From: Sphingomonas glacialis
Lineage (GTDB): Bacteria > Pseudomonadota > Alphaproteobacteria > Sphingomonadales > Sphingomonadaceae
Direction of reading: 5' to 3'
Length of the DNA: 64,000 nt
Assembly (NCBI RefSeq): GCF_006439055.1
Contig: NZ_RCZC01000001.1
Coordinates: 744,001 to 808,000 of the forward strand
A program made the translations under genes and the position numbers. How positions within the stretch are numbered: the stretch's first letter is position 1; each line of letters starts with the position of its first letter. Shown one piece after another: positions 33,432-42,537 of this stretch. The notes under the pieces are model-generated. The model was given only the letters and a program-made list of their open reading frames with translations. It was not told the origin of the DNA and searched no databases.

Positions 33432-34360
33432 AGTTCGTACTCGCAGCGTCCGCCCTCGCGATCATCGCGACGTCAGCGCAGGCCCAAACCACGACGCCTC
33501 AACCGGCACCGAGGCCCATCGCCGTCGCCAAGGCGTCGCCAGCGTCGAGGCAGCCAACTCGGCAAACGATCGCCCGCAAGCGAGTCAACCCGATGGTGGC
33601 GCGTGTCGCTGCGGCCAATCGTGCAGCCACACTGGAGCCGCAGGCACAGGGTTTCGTGAATGCGGTCCAGGTCTTCCCGTTCAGCGACGGCACGATCTAT
33701 CAAGTCTACACCGCGCCCGGTGCCGTCACCGACATTGCCTTGCAGCCCAGCGAAAATCTCGTGGCGGTGGCGGCCGGCGATACGGTCCGGTGGGTCATCG
33801 GCGACACGACGAGCGGCACCGGCGCAGACAAGCGAACGCACATCCTAGTGAAGCCGTTTACCTCGGGCCTCGCTACTAATCTCGTCGTGACGACGGATCG
33901 GCGGAGCTACCACCTCCAACTCACCGCAACGTCGCGCACCGCGATGGCCGCCTTGTCATGGACTTATCCGGCCGACCAGCTGATTGCCCTGAAGCGGGCC
34001 GCCGAGCAGGTCGCCGCTGCAGCGCCGGTTTCCGAAGGACTGGCGGTCGACAACCTCCATTTCAACTATGCGATCAGTGGCGACGCGCCTGCATGGCGGC
34101 CCCTTCGTGCGTTCGACGATGGCCGGCAGACCTTTGTCGAGTTCGCCGCCAGCATCGCCGTCGGCGACGCGCCGCCACTGTTCGTTGTCGGGCCGACCGG
34201 CGAGGCCGAGCTGGTCAATTATCGTGTCCGCGGCCGATTCTATGTCGTCGACCGAATCTTCGACGCGGCCGAGCTCAGGCTCGGCACCAACAAGCAGCAG
34301 GTTGTCCGGATCGCACGCGTCGGTGACGGCACTTCCTCGCGAAAGGGGAAGCGCTCATGA
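33428..34360 (+). CDS. trbG: TrbG (VirB9-like)
   Basis: 310 residues with a signal peptide (about 1-19). VirB9 N-terminal strand domain (GTIYQVYTAPGAVTDIALQPGE-like) and C-terminal domain (NLHFNYAISGDAPAWRPLRAFDDGRQTFVEF) are both clear. Outer-membrane core-complex component. No TrbH/VirB7-like lipoprotein gene is visible nearby. Overlaps trbI by 4 nt. Confidence 0.94.
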   Translation: MKFVLAASALAIIATSAQAQTTTPQPAPRPIAVAKASPASRQPTRQTIARKRVNPMVARVAAANRAATLEPQAQGFVNAVQVFPFSDGTIYQVYTAPGAVTDIALQPSENLVAVAAGDTVRWVIGDTTSGTGADKRTHILVKPFTSGLATNLVVTTDRRSYHLQLTATSRTAMAALSWTYPADQLIALKRAAEQVAAAAPVSEGLAVDNLHFNYAISGDAPAWRPLRAFDDGRQTFVEFAASIAVGDAPPLFVVGPTGEAELVNYRVRGRFYVVDRIFDAAELRLGTNKQQVVRIARVGDGTSSRKGKRS

Positions 34361-35550
34361 GCGAGGCTACCGTCTCTCCAGCCGCGAAGCTCGATCCCGA
34401 GACGTTGGCGATCCGGACGAAGCCGGCGCGCGCGATTCGCTTTCGTCGCGGCGTTATCATCGCCGTCGCCGCTCTTGGATCCGTCAGCCTGGTCGTCGTC
34501 GCATGGATCGCGCTGAAACCGCGCGTCTTCAGCGCGGTCCCAGACGCCCGAGAATTGTCGGAGCCGAGCAATCGTCCGTCGACTGACGCTCTGAACGGCT
34601 TGCCCGCAACCTATGGCGATACCCCGAAGCTCGGGCCGCCGCTGCCCGGTGACCTGGGCAGGCCGATCCTCGAAAGCCAGCGCCGCATGGCTACGGAAAC
34701 CGGCGTCGGCAATGATCCGTCGAGCCAGTCGGAGGCGCAAGAAAGGGAGCGCCGATTGTCGGAGTTGAGAGCCGCTCGCCAATCCGGGGTTTTAGTGCAA
34801 GGACGCACGACCGCTTCGCCGACAGTAGCAGCCGACGCCGCAGCAACGCCGGCGGCCCCAACGCCAGAGGCATCGGGACCAGCTCTTGATCCGGATCGGG
34901 ACCCCAACGCTCAGGGGCGCAAGGCCCAGTTCGTTGGCACGCTCGATCGCTCCGGGGACATCAATCCACACACACTGACGGCGGCACCGTCGCCCTATCT
35001 GCTCTCGGCGGGCAGCGTCATATCGGCGAGTCTGATCACCGGCCTGCGCTCCGACCTGCCGGGGCTGGTGACGGCGCAGGTTACTAGCCAGGTGTTCGAC
35101 AGCCCGTCCGGTCGTATTCTTCTTATCCCGCAGGGGTCGCGGCTGATCGGAAGTTACGACAGCGTCGTGGCATTCGGCCAGAAGCGCGCGCTGATAGTGT
35201 GGCAGCGGATAATGTTGCCCGACGGCAGCTCGCTCAGGATCGACAATGTCCCAGCCACAGACGCGTCGGGCTATGCCGGCCTGCAGGGCAAGGTCGACTT
35301 CCACACATGGGCGCTTCTCAAGGGCGTCGCGCTTTCGACACTGCTCGGCGTCGGCTTGCAGCTGACCGTCACGGGCGAGAGCGATCTCGTCCAGGCAATT
35401 CGAGAATCGACACAACAAAACGTGTCGCGCGCCGGCGACCAGCTTACGTCCCGTAGCCTCAATATCCAGCCGACGATCACGATCCAGCCTGGCGCGACCG
35501 TGCGACTGGTCGTCCACAAGGACATCATTCTCGCGCCTTGGCGCGGATAG
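34357..35550 (+). CDS. trbI: TrbI (VirB10-like)
   Basis: 397 residues. One membrane helix (about 30-50), a Pro/Ala-rich linker, and the VirB10 beta-barrel domain with AGSVISASLITGLRSDLPG, IPQGSRLIGSYDS and WQRIMLPDGSSL. Spans inner to outer membrane. Ends the trb core and is followed in nine bases by DUF2274. Confidence 0.95.
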   Translation: MSEATVSPAAKLDPETLAIRTKPARAIRFRRGVIIAVAALGSVSLVVVAWIALKPRVFSAVPDARELSEPSNRPSTDALNGLPATYGDTPKLGPPLPGDLGRPILESQRRMATETGVGNDPSSQSEAQERERRLSELRAARQSGVLVQGRTTASPTVAADAAATPAAPTPEASGPALDPDRDPNAQGRKAQFVGTLDRSGDINPHTLTAAPSPYLLSAGSVISASLITGLRSDLPGLVTAQVTSQVFDSPSGRILLIPQGSRLIGSYDSVVAFGQKRALIVWQRIMLPDGSSLRIDNVPATDASGYAGLQGKVDFHTWALLKGVALSTLLGVGLQLTVTGESDLVQAIRESTQQNVSRAGDQLTSRSLNIQPTITIQPGATVRLVVHKDIILAPWRG

Positions 35551-35559
35551 GAGCAAATC

Positions 35560-35775
35560 ATGCCCGAACTCAAACTGGCTCGGTTGCCCGACAGAACTCC
35601 AGTCAAGCTTGCGATTACCGTCACACCCGATCTGCACCAGATGTTGCAGGAGTACGCCACGCTCTATGCCGAAGCATATGGCCGCGAAGAACCCATTGCC
35701 GAGCTTATTCCCGCGATGCTGGCAAACTTCCTGGACGGCGACAGGGGATTTGCCCGGTCGCGAAACAGATCATGA
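35560..35775 (+). CDS. DUF2274 family protein
   Basis: 71 residues. The family signature LKLARLPDR.PVKL.I.V.PDLH..LQ.YA.LY...YG..EPI.ELIP.ML..FL is complete. DUF2274 typically closes the trb operon in these elements; function unknown. Last recognised gene of the conserved transfer module. Confidence 0.93.
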   Translation: MPELKLARLPDRTPVKLAITVTPDLHQMLQEYATLYAEAYGREEPIAELIPAMLANFLDGDRGFARSRNRS

Positions 35776-35864
35776 AGCGCATGCTGCGCGCCGAGCTCGA
35801 CGATATGGGAAAACTGCCGGACTCGGCGCAGGCGCACCCATCTGCCGATCGGGAGGCAGCCTGA
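35772..35864 (+). CDS. 30-residue coupled ORF after DUF2274
   Basis: MKRMLRAELDDMGKLPDSAQ and ten more residues, starting at an ATG that overlaps the DUF2274 stop (ATGA). It could be a real small peptide, or the decayed 5' end of a longer gene cut off when the restriction-modification cargo arrived. No homologue recognised. Confidence 0.3.
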   Translation: MKRMLRAELDDMGKLPDSAQAHPSADREAA

Positions 35865-35906
35865 AGTCATGACGTGCCCGCTTATGCTGTGGCAGATCTT
35901 CTCAGA

Positions 35907-38453
35907 TCAATATTGCGATCGCGTGCCGCGCGCCTTGAACAACTGCACCAGATCTTCGCTCGACGTGATGTCATCCAGAACCGCCGTGGCGATTCCGGCA
36001 TCATGGAGGGTTAGCCGGACCATGCCGCCCTTTGTGTCGAGCTTGCGAAGCATCTCGACGCGCCCGATCCTGGTCCGATGGTCGCGGGCAAAACGGGCAA
36101 GCCCCTTTGCCTTGGCGACGCTGTCGCCTGCATCAAGGTGCGGCTCGAGAATGTCGATTTCGATCCCCGCATCCGACCCGCGGAAGACGAGCAGATCGGG
36201 ATAGCCGGCTTTCACGCCGTCATATGAATAGGCATAGGACAGCGCCCAACGCTTCCGGTCCAGATTGCGCAGGAAGCCGAGAAAGCCTGGACGCCGGCGT
36301 TCTTCGTCGAGCGTCTCCTGCTCCCATCCGTTCAGACGCAGGCGGCAACTGTCTTCCGTGCCCGGCTCAACGAATAAATGGCCATCTTGCTGCACGGCGT
36401 GCGGCTCAAGCGGAAAGAGCACGCGGCGTTCGGGCATCATCAACGCAAGCTGCACCGAACGGCCCGAGCGTTGGAGTACCGCGAACTGATCGGCCTGTGC
36501 GGGCGGCAAAGCGAGGATCTGCGGGCGGTAAGTGGCTTCGATGTCGGCGATCTGCTCCGATGCGACCTGCTGGAGTTTGGCAAGCACCGCTGGGATACCG
36601 GCAAGCTCGAGGAATTCGAGCTTGGCCTGCACGGGCACGTCGGGATCGTAGCGCTCGCGCAGCCAGCGATTGGCGACCTCCTCGGCAACGAGCGCTGCCG
36701 AGGCTTGGTAGCTGGTCTCGACGTCGGATTGGGCAAGCTCGCCGGTCGCATCGGTTTCGGCGATGATCAGGCCATCCTGCACGGTCACGCTGCTGACGAC
36801 ATATTCGCCGCGGCGCTGGATGCGATCGGCAAAATCCTGATCCGCGGCGCGTGCAGCGAAGGCGGCGCGGAGCACTTGGACCAGCGCATCGACGGCGCCG
36901 GCGGTCGCGCGCTCTACAAGACCATATTGTTCGAGCAGACGCGTGGTGCGCAGCAGGCGCCGGATCACCGGCGTCGGGCGTGTCGCCGGCACGACCTCGG
37001 TGGGCGCAACCTTAAGCACATCGAACAAAGTCTCGCCGCCCGGCCGCACCACCAGTTCCTGGAGGTCGGCGGCGGATTCGATCGCCGTTCCCGCTTCGCC
37101 AAGATCGGCGAGCAGATCGGCGCGAACTTCTTCCAGATTGCCGCGCTCGAAAAACGGCAGGAACAGGTGCGTCGAATTGAGCACCGCGTCGCCCGGCACC
37201 GAGCGGCCAAGCGGGGTACGTACCATACGGCCGACCAGCTGGGCGATTGCAGTGCGGTCGCGCATCGAGCGGAAGGACATCAGCACCTCCGCGCGCGGAC
37301 AATCCCAGCCGGTATTGAGCGCGGTCTTGAACAGGACGACCCGGATGCCCGGATCTCCCGAAATCGAGCTCGGCTCGCGATAGGGAATGCTCCAGCCGGT
37401 TCCAAAGTTGAGATCACCGGTACCGTGGAAGCAATGGATGACTTCGGCGCCAGTCAGATCCGGCCATGCGTCGCGCAGCGTTTCGATAAGCAGCGGCAGA
37501 TCGGTGGCGCTGGTCTCGCGGCCGGCACCATCCTCGACCTGGATGAGAATCGCCGGCTGGACCGGCTCAAGGGAATTCTCGAGCGTGTAGCGCCGCCAGT
37601 CGCGCTCGAAATCCTGTACGCAAGCAATCGCGCGGCCAAGCAGGCTCCACGGCGCCTCGCCGTCACGGCAGCCATGGAGTATGAGCTGGTCCTTGATCAG
37701 ACCCGACCCCCGGACTTCGGCCGGATGGATGTCGACCGGCATAATCGCGCGGCCGCCCTTGTTGGTAAGATAGGATTGGAAGCGCGCCGGGGTCGCACTC
37801 ATGCCGAGCACAATCTCGAGCGGCGGAAATGGCACCAAGGCACCGCCGCGCCGGATCAGCGGCTCGGGTGAATCGCCTTGCGCGCCTAGCACGAATCGCG
37901 AGGCGATCGTTTGCGAGATGCGCGCGTTGCCGAGCCCACGATGGGCTTCGTCGATGATCGCGATCAATTTGCCGGGGCGAGTTGCCTGGGTGGCGGCGAT
38001 CGTTTCCCAGATCGTCGAGCTGCGATCGTCGCCATTGCGCGTCAGCAGCGATCCGGCACGCAGCTTCTGATAGTTGAGGAAATAGGCACGCCCCGTCTCG
38101 AGCTCGCTCCGGTCGAAGCTTTGGTCGATCTCGACAAGCTGGTCGAGGGAGAGGCCGTTCGCCGCGTCCTGGATGCGGACCAGCGACTGGCGATTAAGCT
38201 CGGGCAGATCGGACAACCACAGAAACGTCATGTCGGGCGAAGGCAGCAGCCCGGCGGCGGCAGAATATTCGTTACCGACCAACAGCGCCTCGATGATCGC
38301 GCCAAGCATCACCGTCTTGCCGGCACCCGTCGGCGCGGAAAACTGCACGCCTTGGGCAAGCGCGAGCGAGCGCGAGCCATATTGTGCCTGCTGAAGGATC
38401 TTCAGCAGCTTAACCACAGCGACTTCCTGATATTCGCGGAGCTTGAGCCTCAT
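35907..38453 (-). CDS. type III restriction Res-like DEAD/DEAH helicase
   Basis: 848 residues from the ATG that overlaps the Mod stop by 4 nt. Helicase motif I is FSAPTGAGKT (about 38-47), motif II IIDEAHRG, motif VI QLVGRMVRTP. The C-terminus has YPDLLVF, where type III Res enzymes carry the PD-(D/E)XK site, but the second half reads EIDILEPH with no Lys in the canonical place; a later KAK may or may not substitute. Expected to be an ATP-driven translocase partner of Mod. Minus strand, downstream of PLD and Mod genes. Confidence 0.87.
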   Translation of the reverse strand: MRLKLREYQEVAVVKLLKILQQAQYGSRSLALAQGVQFSAPTGAGKTVMLGAIIEALLVGNEYSAAAGLLPSPDMTFLWLSDLPELNRQSLVRIQDAANGLSLDQLVEIDQSFDRSELETGRAYFLNYQKLRAGSLLTRNGDDRSSTIWETIAATQATRPGKLIAIIDEAHRGLGNARISQTIASRFVLGAQGDSPEPLIRRGGALVPFPPLEIVLGMSATPARFQSYLTNKGGRAIMPVDIHPAEVRGSGLIKDQLILHGCRDGEAPWSLLGRAIACVQDFERDWRRYTLENSLEPVQPAILIQVEDGAGRETSATDLPLLIETLRDAWPDLTGAEVIHCFHGTGDLNFGTGWSIPYREPSSISGDPGIRVVLFKTALNTGWDCPRAEVLMSFRSMRDRTAIAQLVGRMVRTPLGRSVPGDAVLNSTHLFLPFFERGNLEEVRADLLADLGEAGTAIESAADLQELVVRPGGETLFDVLKVAPTEVVPATRPTPVIRRLLRTTRLLEQYGLVERATAGAVDALVQVLRAAFAARAADQDFADRIQRRGEYVVSSVTVQDGLIIAETDATGELAQSDVETSYQASAALVAEEVANRWLRERYDPDVPVQAKLEFLELAGIPAVLAKLQQVASEQIADIEATYRPQILALPPAQADQFAVLQRSGRSVQLALMMPERRVLFPLEPHAVQQDGHLFVEPGTEDSCRLRLNGWEQETLDEERRRPGFLGFLRNLDRKRWALSYAYSYDGVKAGYPDLLVFRGSDAGIEIDILEPHLDAGDSVAKAKGLARFARDHRTRIGRVEMLRKLDTKGGMVRLTLHDAGIATAVLDDITSSEDLVQLFKARGTRSQY

Positions 38454-40780
38454 CGGTCGCCGAGGTTGATACGGAAGTTGGTCAGATAATCGCGGTACAG
38501 GCGGATGCGCCGCCGCGGCGGAATGTGTGGCGGCAGCGCCGCGCACAGCTGCTGAAACCCGTCGTCCGAATCACACACCAGAAAAGCCCAACTAACATCC
38601 TTCGCCTGTTCAAGCTCCGCGCGGAACGTGCGAAACGCGCTCTCGTCCGCGAGCAATGCAAATCCGCATTCGCAAGAGAGCAGATAGCCTTGCATATCGT
38701 CATATCGCGGAACCGGTCCCCGTGCGCCCGCCATCAACCACAAGGTTGGAATGAGATCGGCCAGGCGTTGGCCGATTTCGACTTCGCCGGGATCGAGGTA
38801 CAGCATCCGCAGATAATTCAGGTTTGCCCGCAGTCCTTCCGAGGCTTTGCGCGTGACCGGCCGATCGACAACCCGGGGTCCTAGCGCTTCACGCAGCCGG
38901 ACGGTCATCGCGCGATCGCGCGGATCGGTGCCCGAGGAAACCACGAAGACCTGCTCAATCTCGCCGGCTTCGGCAGCGGCGTCGGCAAAGTCGTCGATAG
39001 CCTCAAGGTCGAAGAGCAAGGCCGTCTTGTGACGGTCGCCATCGGCCGGCGGCACATAATAAGGCCAGGCGTCCCGCACCAACTTGGCCGGGAGCCCGAG
39101 AAAAGGCGCGAGCGCGGCCCGGGCCGCGGGCGCCGCTGCTTGCGCCGGTCCGACAAAGGGCAGCACCCGGATCGGCATCTCGGTTTCGACCGAGCGCGTG
39201 CCGCCAAGCTCAAGGTCCCATTCGACTGGCGCATCGTCGCGCGCGCCCGAGATCGCATTGGCAAGCCGGGGATAGGTGACCGCCCGACAGATGCCGTGGC
39301 GCTCCCAGGCGTCCTCATAGGGCTGCACGCCCTCTAGGCTCAGCTCGCGCTCCTTCGGCTCGCCCAGCTCATTGTTGGTAACGATGAAGGCTTGCCGGTG
39401 TCCGTCGTCGAACTCGTTAAGAAGCTGGAGCGCGTGCGCTGTGGTTCCCGATCCTCCGAAAAAATCGAGGACCAGCGCCTCCGGGCGATCGCCGACAGTC
39501 GCCTTGAGGCAGTCGAGAACCGTGTAGATCGATTTCGGATAGGGAAATTCGACGCCGGTCAGCGCTTCGACCAAATTGGTGCCCTGTTCGCCTGCATTGT
39601 AGCGCGCGCCCGACCAGATGCTGCGGATCGGCACGGTTTTTCGTTCGCCCGAGATTACCTGGACGATCGTGTCGTTCGCAGTGCAACGCAGGGTAAGCGT
39701 CTTCTCCACAATCCCGTCTCGCACCGCGATCCTGGTATTGCGCCAGACCCGCTCAAGCCCGTCGCGTCCCAACGGGTAGATACGCTGATGGCCTTCCGCT
39801 GTTGGGTCGGTCGGGTAGGTATCATCCTTGCCGATCTCAGGACCGACGCCGACGACTTCGCGTGTTTCCGGATCGACATGGATCGCGAAGAAACTCTTGG
39901 GGCGCCCCGAACGGCGGTTGTTGTCGCCGCGCCCGCGCCGCCGATAGTCGCGAAGCTCGTCGCTCCCCTTGGCGATAGGCGCGAGGCTCCGGCCCGGCGG
40001 CACCACGAAGACCGCATATTCGTGCGTATTGCTGATATGGTTGCCGCCGCCGCCGCGCGGATTGTGCTGGATGACGACGGTCTCGATCGTCCAGCCCCGA
40101 AACAGGCGCTCCGATCCCAGCAGCGTCACCAGATGCGCATATTCATAATCGTCGATGGCGACAACAAGCACGCCGTCGGAGGCGAGCAGCCGACGCGCGA
40201 TCACCAGGCGCCGCTCCATCATGGAAAGCCATTTGCTCGACTTAAACGCGTCGTTCCGGTCGACATAGTCGTTATTGTACCGCCAGTCCCGCGCGCCGGT
40301 ATTGTAGGGCGGATCGATATAAATGCACTGAAACCGGCTCGAGTGCGTCCATTCGAGGAGCTCGAGCACGGCCAAATTCTCGCCCTCGATCAGGACATGC
40401 TCGGCGATCGCATCGTCGCGGCGGTCGGAAGCGACCGGGATCAACGCCGGGTAGATCGGTTCGTTCGAGCGCTTGAGGGCCACGATCGCGTCCGGCTCGA
40501 AATAAAGCAGCTCGGTCGCCCCGTTTGCCTCCGCGGTACATACGACGCGGTTGGGCTCAAGCTTGACGACACGCAGCGGCCGAGAATGCGAACTGCCGCG
40601 GGCTGATACCATCATCCCGGGACGAATCGGCAATCCGGGAAGCGAGACGAACTCGGGAATATGGCGCTCGAAATTCAGGCCGAGCGTGACCCTGCTAGCC
40701 AGCGTGGTAGCCGTCGTGGCGAGCCGTGCGCGCAGGCTCGGATCTTCAACCAGGGCAATGAGTTCGTCGAGTTTCGCCAA
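38450..40780 (-). CDS. type III Mod-like adenine-N6 DNA methyltransferase
   Basis: 776 residues. Motif IV is DPPY (156-159) followed by TGARDWRYNNDYVDR, and motif I FFGGSGTT (440-446) follows it in sequence, the beta-class order used by type III Mod subunits. The target-recognition region lies between. The C-terminal 280 residues exceed the usual Mod and have no domain I can name. Stop overlaps the helicase start (ATGA), so Mod and Res are coupled. Self-protection methylation of host DNA is expected. Confidence 0.9.
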   Translation of the reverse strand: MAKLDELIALVEDPSLRARLATTATTLASRVTLGLNFERHIPEFVSLPGLPIRPGMMVSARGSSHSRPLRVVKLEPNRVVCTAEANGATELLYFEPDAIVALKRSNEPIYPALIPVASDRRDDAIAEHVLIEGENLAVLELLEWTHSSRFQCIYIDPPYNTGARDWRYNNDYVDRNDAFKSSKWLSMMERRLVIARRLLASDGVLVVAIDDYEYAHLVTLLGSERLFRGWTIETVVIQHNPRGGGGNHISNTHEYAVFVVPPGRSLAPIAKGSDELRDYRRRGRGDNNRRSGRPKSFFAIHVDPETREVVGVGPEIGKDDTYPTDPTAEGHQRIYPLGRDGLERVWRNTRIAVRDGIVEKTLTLRCTANDTIVQVISGERKTVPIRSIWSGARYNAGEQGTNLVEALTGVEFPYPKSIYTVLDCLKATVGDRPEALVLDFFGGSGTTAHALQLLNEFDDGHRQAFIVTNNELGEPKERELSLEGVQPYEDAWERHGICRAVTYPRLANAISGARDDAPVEWDLELGGTRSVETEMPIRVLPFVGPAQAAAPAARAALAPFLGLPAKLVRDAWPYYVPPADGDRHKTALLFDLEAIDDFADAAAEAGEIEQVFVVSSGTDPRDRAMTVRLREALGPRVVDRPVTRKASEGLRANLNYLRMLYLDPGEVEIGQRLADLIPTLWLMAGARGPVPRYDDMQGYLLSCECGFALLADESAFRTFRAELEQAKDVSWAFLVCDSDDGFQQLCAALPPHIPPRRRIRLYRDYLTNFRINLGDR

Positions 40781-40845
40781 AATGTCGTCCTAGGGGAATT
40801 GGAAAGACGTGGTAGCCGGGTTAGGCCCGGCGTTCAAACGTCAGC

Positions 40846-41715
40846 TCAAATGATCAGCCACTTGCGGCCGTGCGTCCACAGGGGATTTGCCCGGGTGTCG
40901 AGCAGGCGCCGGAAACGCTGATAGTCGGCACCGGCACGATGCACCTCGTAGACGAAGCGGCGCGCGCCGGTCTTGCGCAGCTCCAGCAGTGCCGGCCGCG
41001 GCATCTCGGCGCCGGGGATCTCGATCGTCAGGTTGTGATGGTGGCGCGAAATGGTGCCGGGGGCCGGGTTAACGACCTGAGGGCCTTTGTGTGTCAGGCG
41101 CAGGCGCGGCAGCTGCGCCGCGTCGAAATCAATCGCGAAATAATGCTCCCAGACGGGCCGCGGCGGCTGAACCTGGGTCTCGCGCCCGATTCCCTGCTCG
41201 AGCGTCAGTTCCATGATCAGCGTCGTGAAGGGCGCTTGGCGCTTGGGAAAGCGAGGCGGGCGCGGCGGACGATAGATGGCTTCGAGCGCTTGAAGTGCCG
41301 CATCGTCGAGCTCGGTGATTGCCAAGCCCTGCACGAACGTCCGCGCCGCATCGATCATCGCCGGCTCGTCGAACTTGGCGACAGCCTCGATCAGATAACG
41401 CGCCGAATTGGTCGACGCGTTGGCCGATCCAACAAAGGCCCGATTGCCGAAGACCAAGACCTTGGCATGCAGACTCTGCGCGCTGAACACCCGCACTCCG
41501 CGGGCAAGCATCCGCCTCAGTGCCGCTGGCGCCGTGCCTCCGGCCGTGACGGTATCGACGCTCGCATCGACGACGAGGATGCTGCCAACCTTGAGCGGCA
41601 GCAGGCGGGGCCCTTCAGTGCTGAAATATGCGACTGCTACTTGCGATGCGCCAGCATTGGCACGCGCGGCGGCGGTGATTTCTGACCAGACACTAGGACC
41701 GAGAAACTCTGCCAT
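40846..41715 (-). CDS. phospholipase D-like nuclease-fold protein
   Basis: 289 residues. A single HKD-type motif LHAKVLVFGNRAFVGSANAS (His83, Lys85, Asn99) places it in the PLD superfamily; the usual Asp of HxKx4D is Gly here, as in several divergent members. One motif means it should work as a dimer. Located 65 nt upstream of the Mod gene on the same strand, so probably the first gene of a three-gene operon. It may supply DNA cleavage that the Res-like protein lacks. Confidence 0.8.
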   Translation of the reverse strand: MAEFLGPSVWSEITAAARANAGASQVAVAYFSTEGPRLLPLKVGSILVVDASVDTVTAGGTAPAALRRMLARGVRVFSAQSLHAKVLVFGNRAFVGSANASTNSARYLIEAVAKFDEPAMIDAARTFVQGLAITELDDAALQALEAIYRPPRPPRFPKRQAPFTTLIMELTLEQGIGRETQVQPPRPVWEHYFAIDFDAAQLPRLRLTHKGPQVVNPAPGTISRHHHNLTIEIPGAEMPRPALLELRKTGARRFVYEVHRAGADYQRFRRLLDTRANPLWTHGRKWLII

Positions 41716-42263
41716 GCACTTGGCCTAGCGACTTAAAGACGAGCGGCCAAAAAGTTTCGTTACCGTTACGGCTGAATTCGTATTGCTTTCGCACTAGAGC
41801 ATTGTTTGGCGACGATTCGGCCACCCCTTAAAGCTGGTCTCCGAGCGAGTTGGGACTCGAACCAATCGCCGTTGGGATAACTTACGGTATCCACCATGGC
41901 ACCGGAATTTGGCGCTGCTTTTTATCCGGTCAAATCAGATATATAGGCAGAATCGCCTAGTCCACTCCTGCTCAGAAATCGGGGACAGCCCGGCGTGCTG
42001 CACGCTTCGCTCCACGTACAGCTGCTTTTCGCAAACGACCGTCGATTCCCTCGGCGGTACCCGTAGGTCCCCCGAAACGGTCTGACGATCCCATCGTGCT
42101 TTCGCTAATTTTGGTCAGCCCGGAGCGACTAAACCGCATGTGGGCCGGAGGCGCGAATGACACCGGCGACATTTCTGATCTTACAGATGACTGCCATATC
42201 CGCATTGATTCTTGCGGGCATCTGGCTCGCACTTGATGGAGCAGCGGCACTGCGGTGGCAGAA
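41716..42263. other. AT-richer intergenic region with a tRNA T-arm-like fragment
   Basis: About 550 bp without a supported gene; open frames on the minus strand are shadows. At 41835-41863 it reads TGGT plus 14 bases plus GGACTCGAACC. The real tRNA-Leu has TGGT and GGACTCGAACC in the same orientation but 10 bases apart. It does not fold into a complete tRNA. It may be a decayed att site or chance. Confidence 0.4.
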
Positions 42264-42470
42264 ATGATCGAGCGGGGGTGGGAGCAGAAGATCGAGCCGC
42301 TCACGGTGCGCATCTCGACCGCCGTCCGGATAACCGGCCTCAGCCGATCCCGCATCTACGAACTGATTCAGTCGGGCGATCTTGCGACCGTCAAGGTCGG
42401 GCGCGCCACGCTCATTCAATTTAGTAGCCTGAGGGCGCTCACCGCGGTTTCCGGGACCGCGCGAGGCTGA
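42264..42470 (+). CDS. AlpA/excisionase-like HTH protein, candidate recombination directionality factor
   Basis: 68 residues from ATG 42264, or 71 from a GTG at 42255. VRISTAVRITGLSRSRIYELIQSGDLATVKVGRATLI is the AlpA/MerR-type HTH plus wing seen in phage and ICE excisionases. It lies next to the integrase on the opposite strand, converging with it. Likely controls excision, or regulates int. Confidence 0.78.
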   Translation: MIERGWEQKIEPLTVRISTAVRITGLSRSRIYELIQSGDLATVKVGRATLIQFSSLRALTAVSGTARG

Positions 42471-42537
42471 CTTATCGAAAGATCGGTCAATGGCCCCGCG
42501 GGCATCATCTCAATGATGTCCAGCAAGGCCTATGGCT

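Noticed and set aside
36378..37871. 497-codon plus-strand frame opposite the helicase
   Set aside because: Antisense to intact helicase motifs; long frames on both strands are expected at this GC content.
39392..40606. 404-codon plus-strand frame opposite Mod
   Set aside because: Overlaps the DPPY- and FGGSGTT-containing gene; no protein features.
35907..41715. DISARM or BREX system
   Set aside because: No DrmA, DrmB, PglZ or BrxL-like gene; only a Mod/Res/PLD trio is present.
41972..42355. minus-strand frame overlapping the AlpA-like gene
   Set aside because: No ribosome site or domain; the plus-strand HTH protein is convincing.
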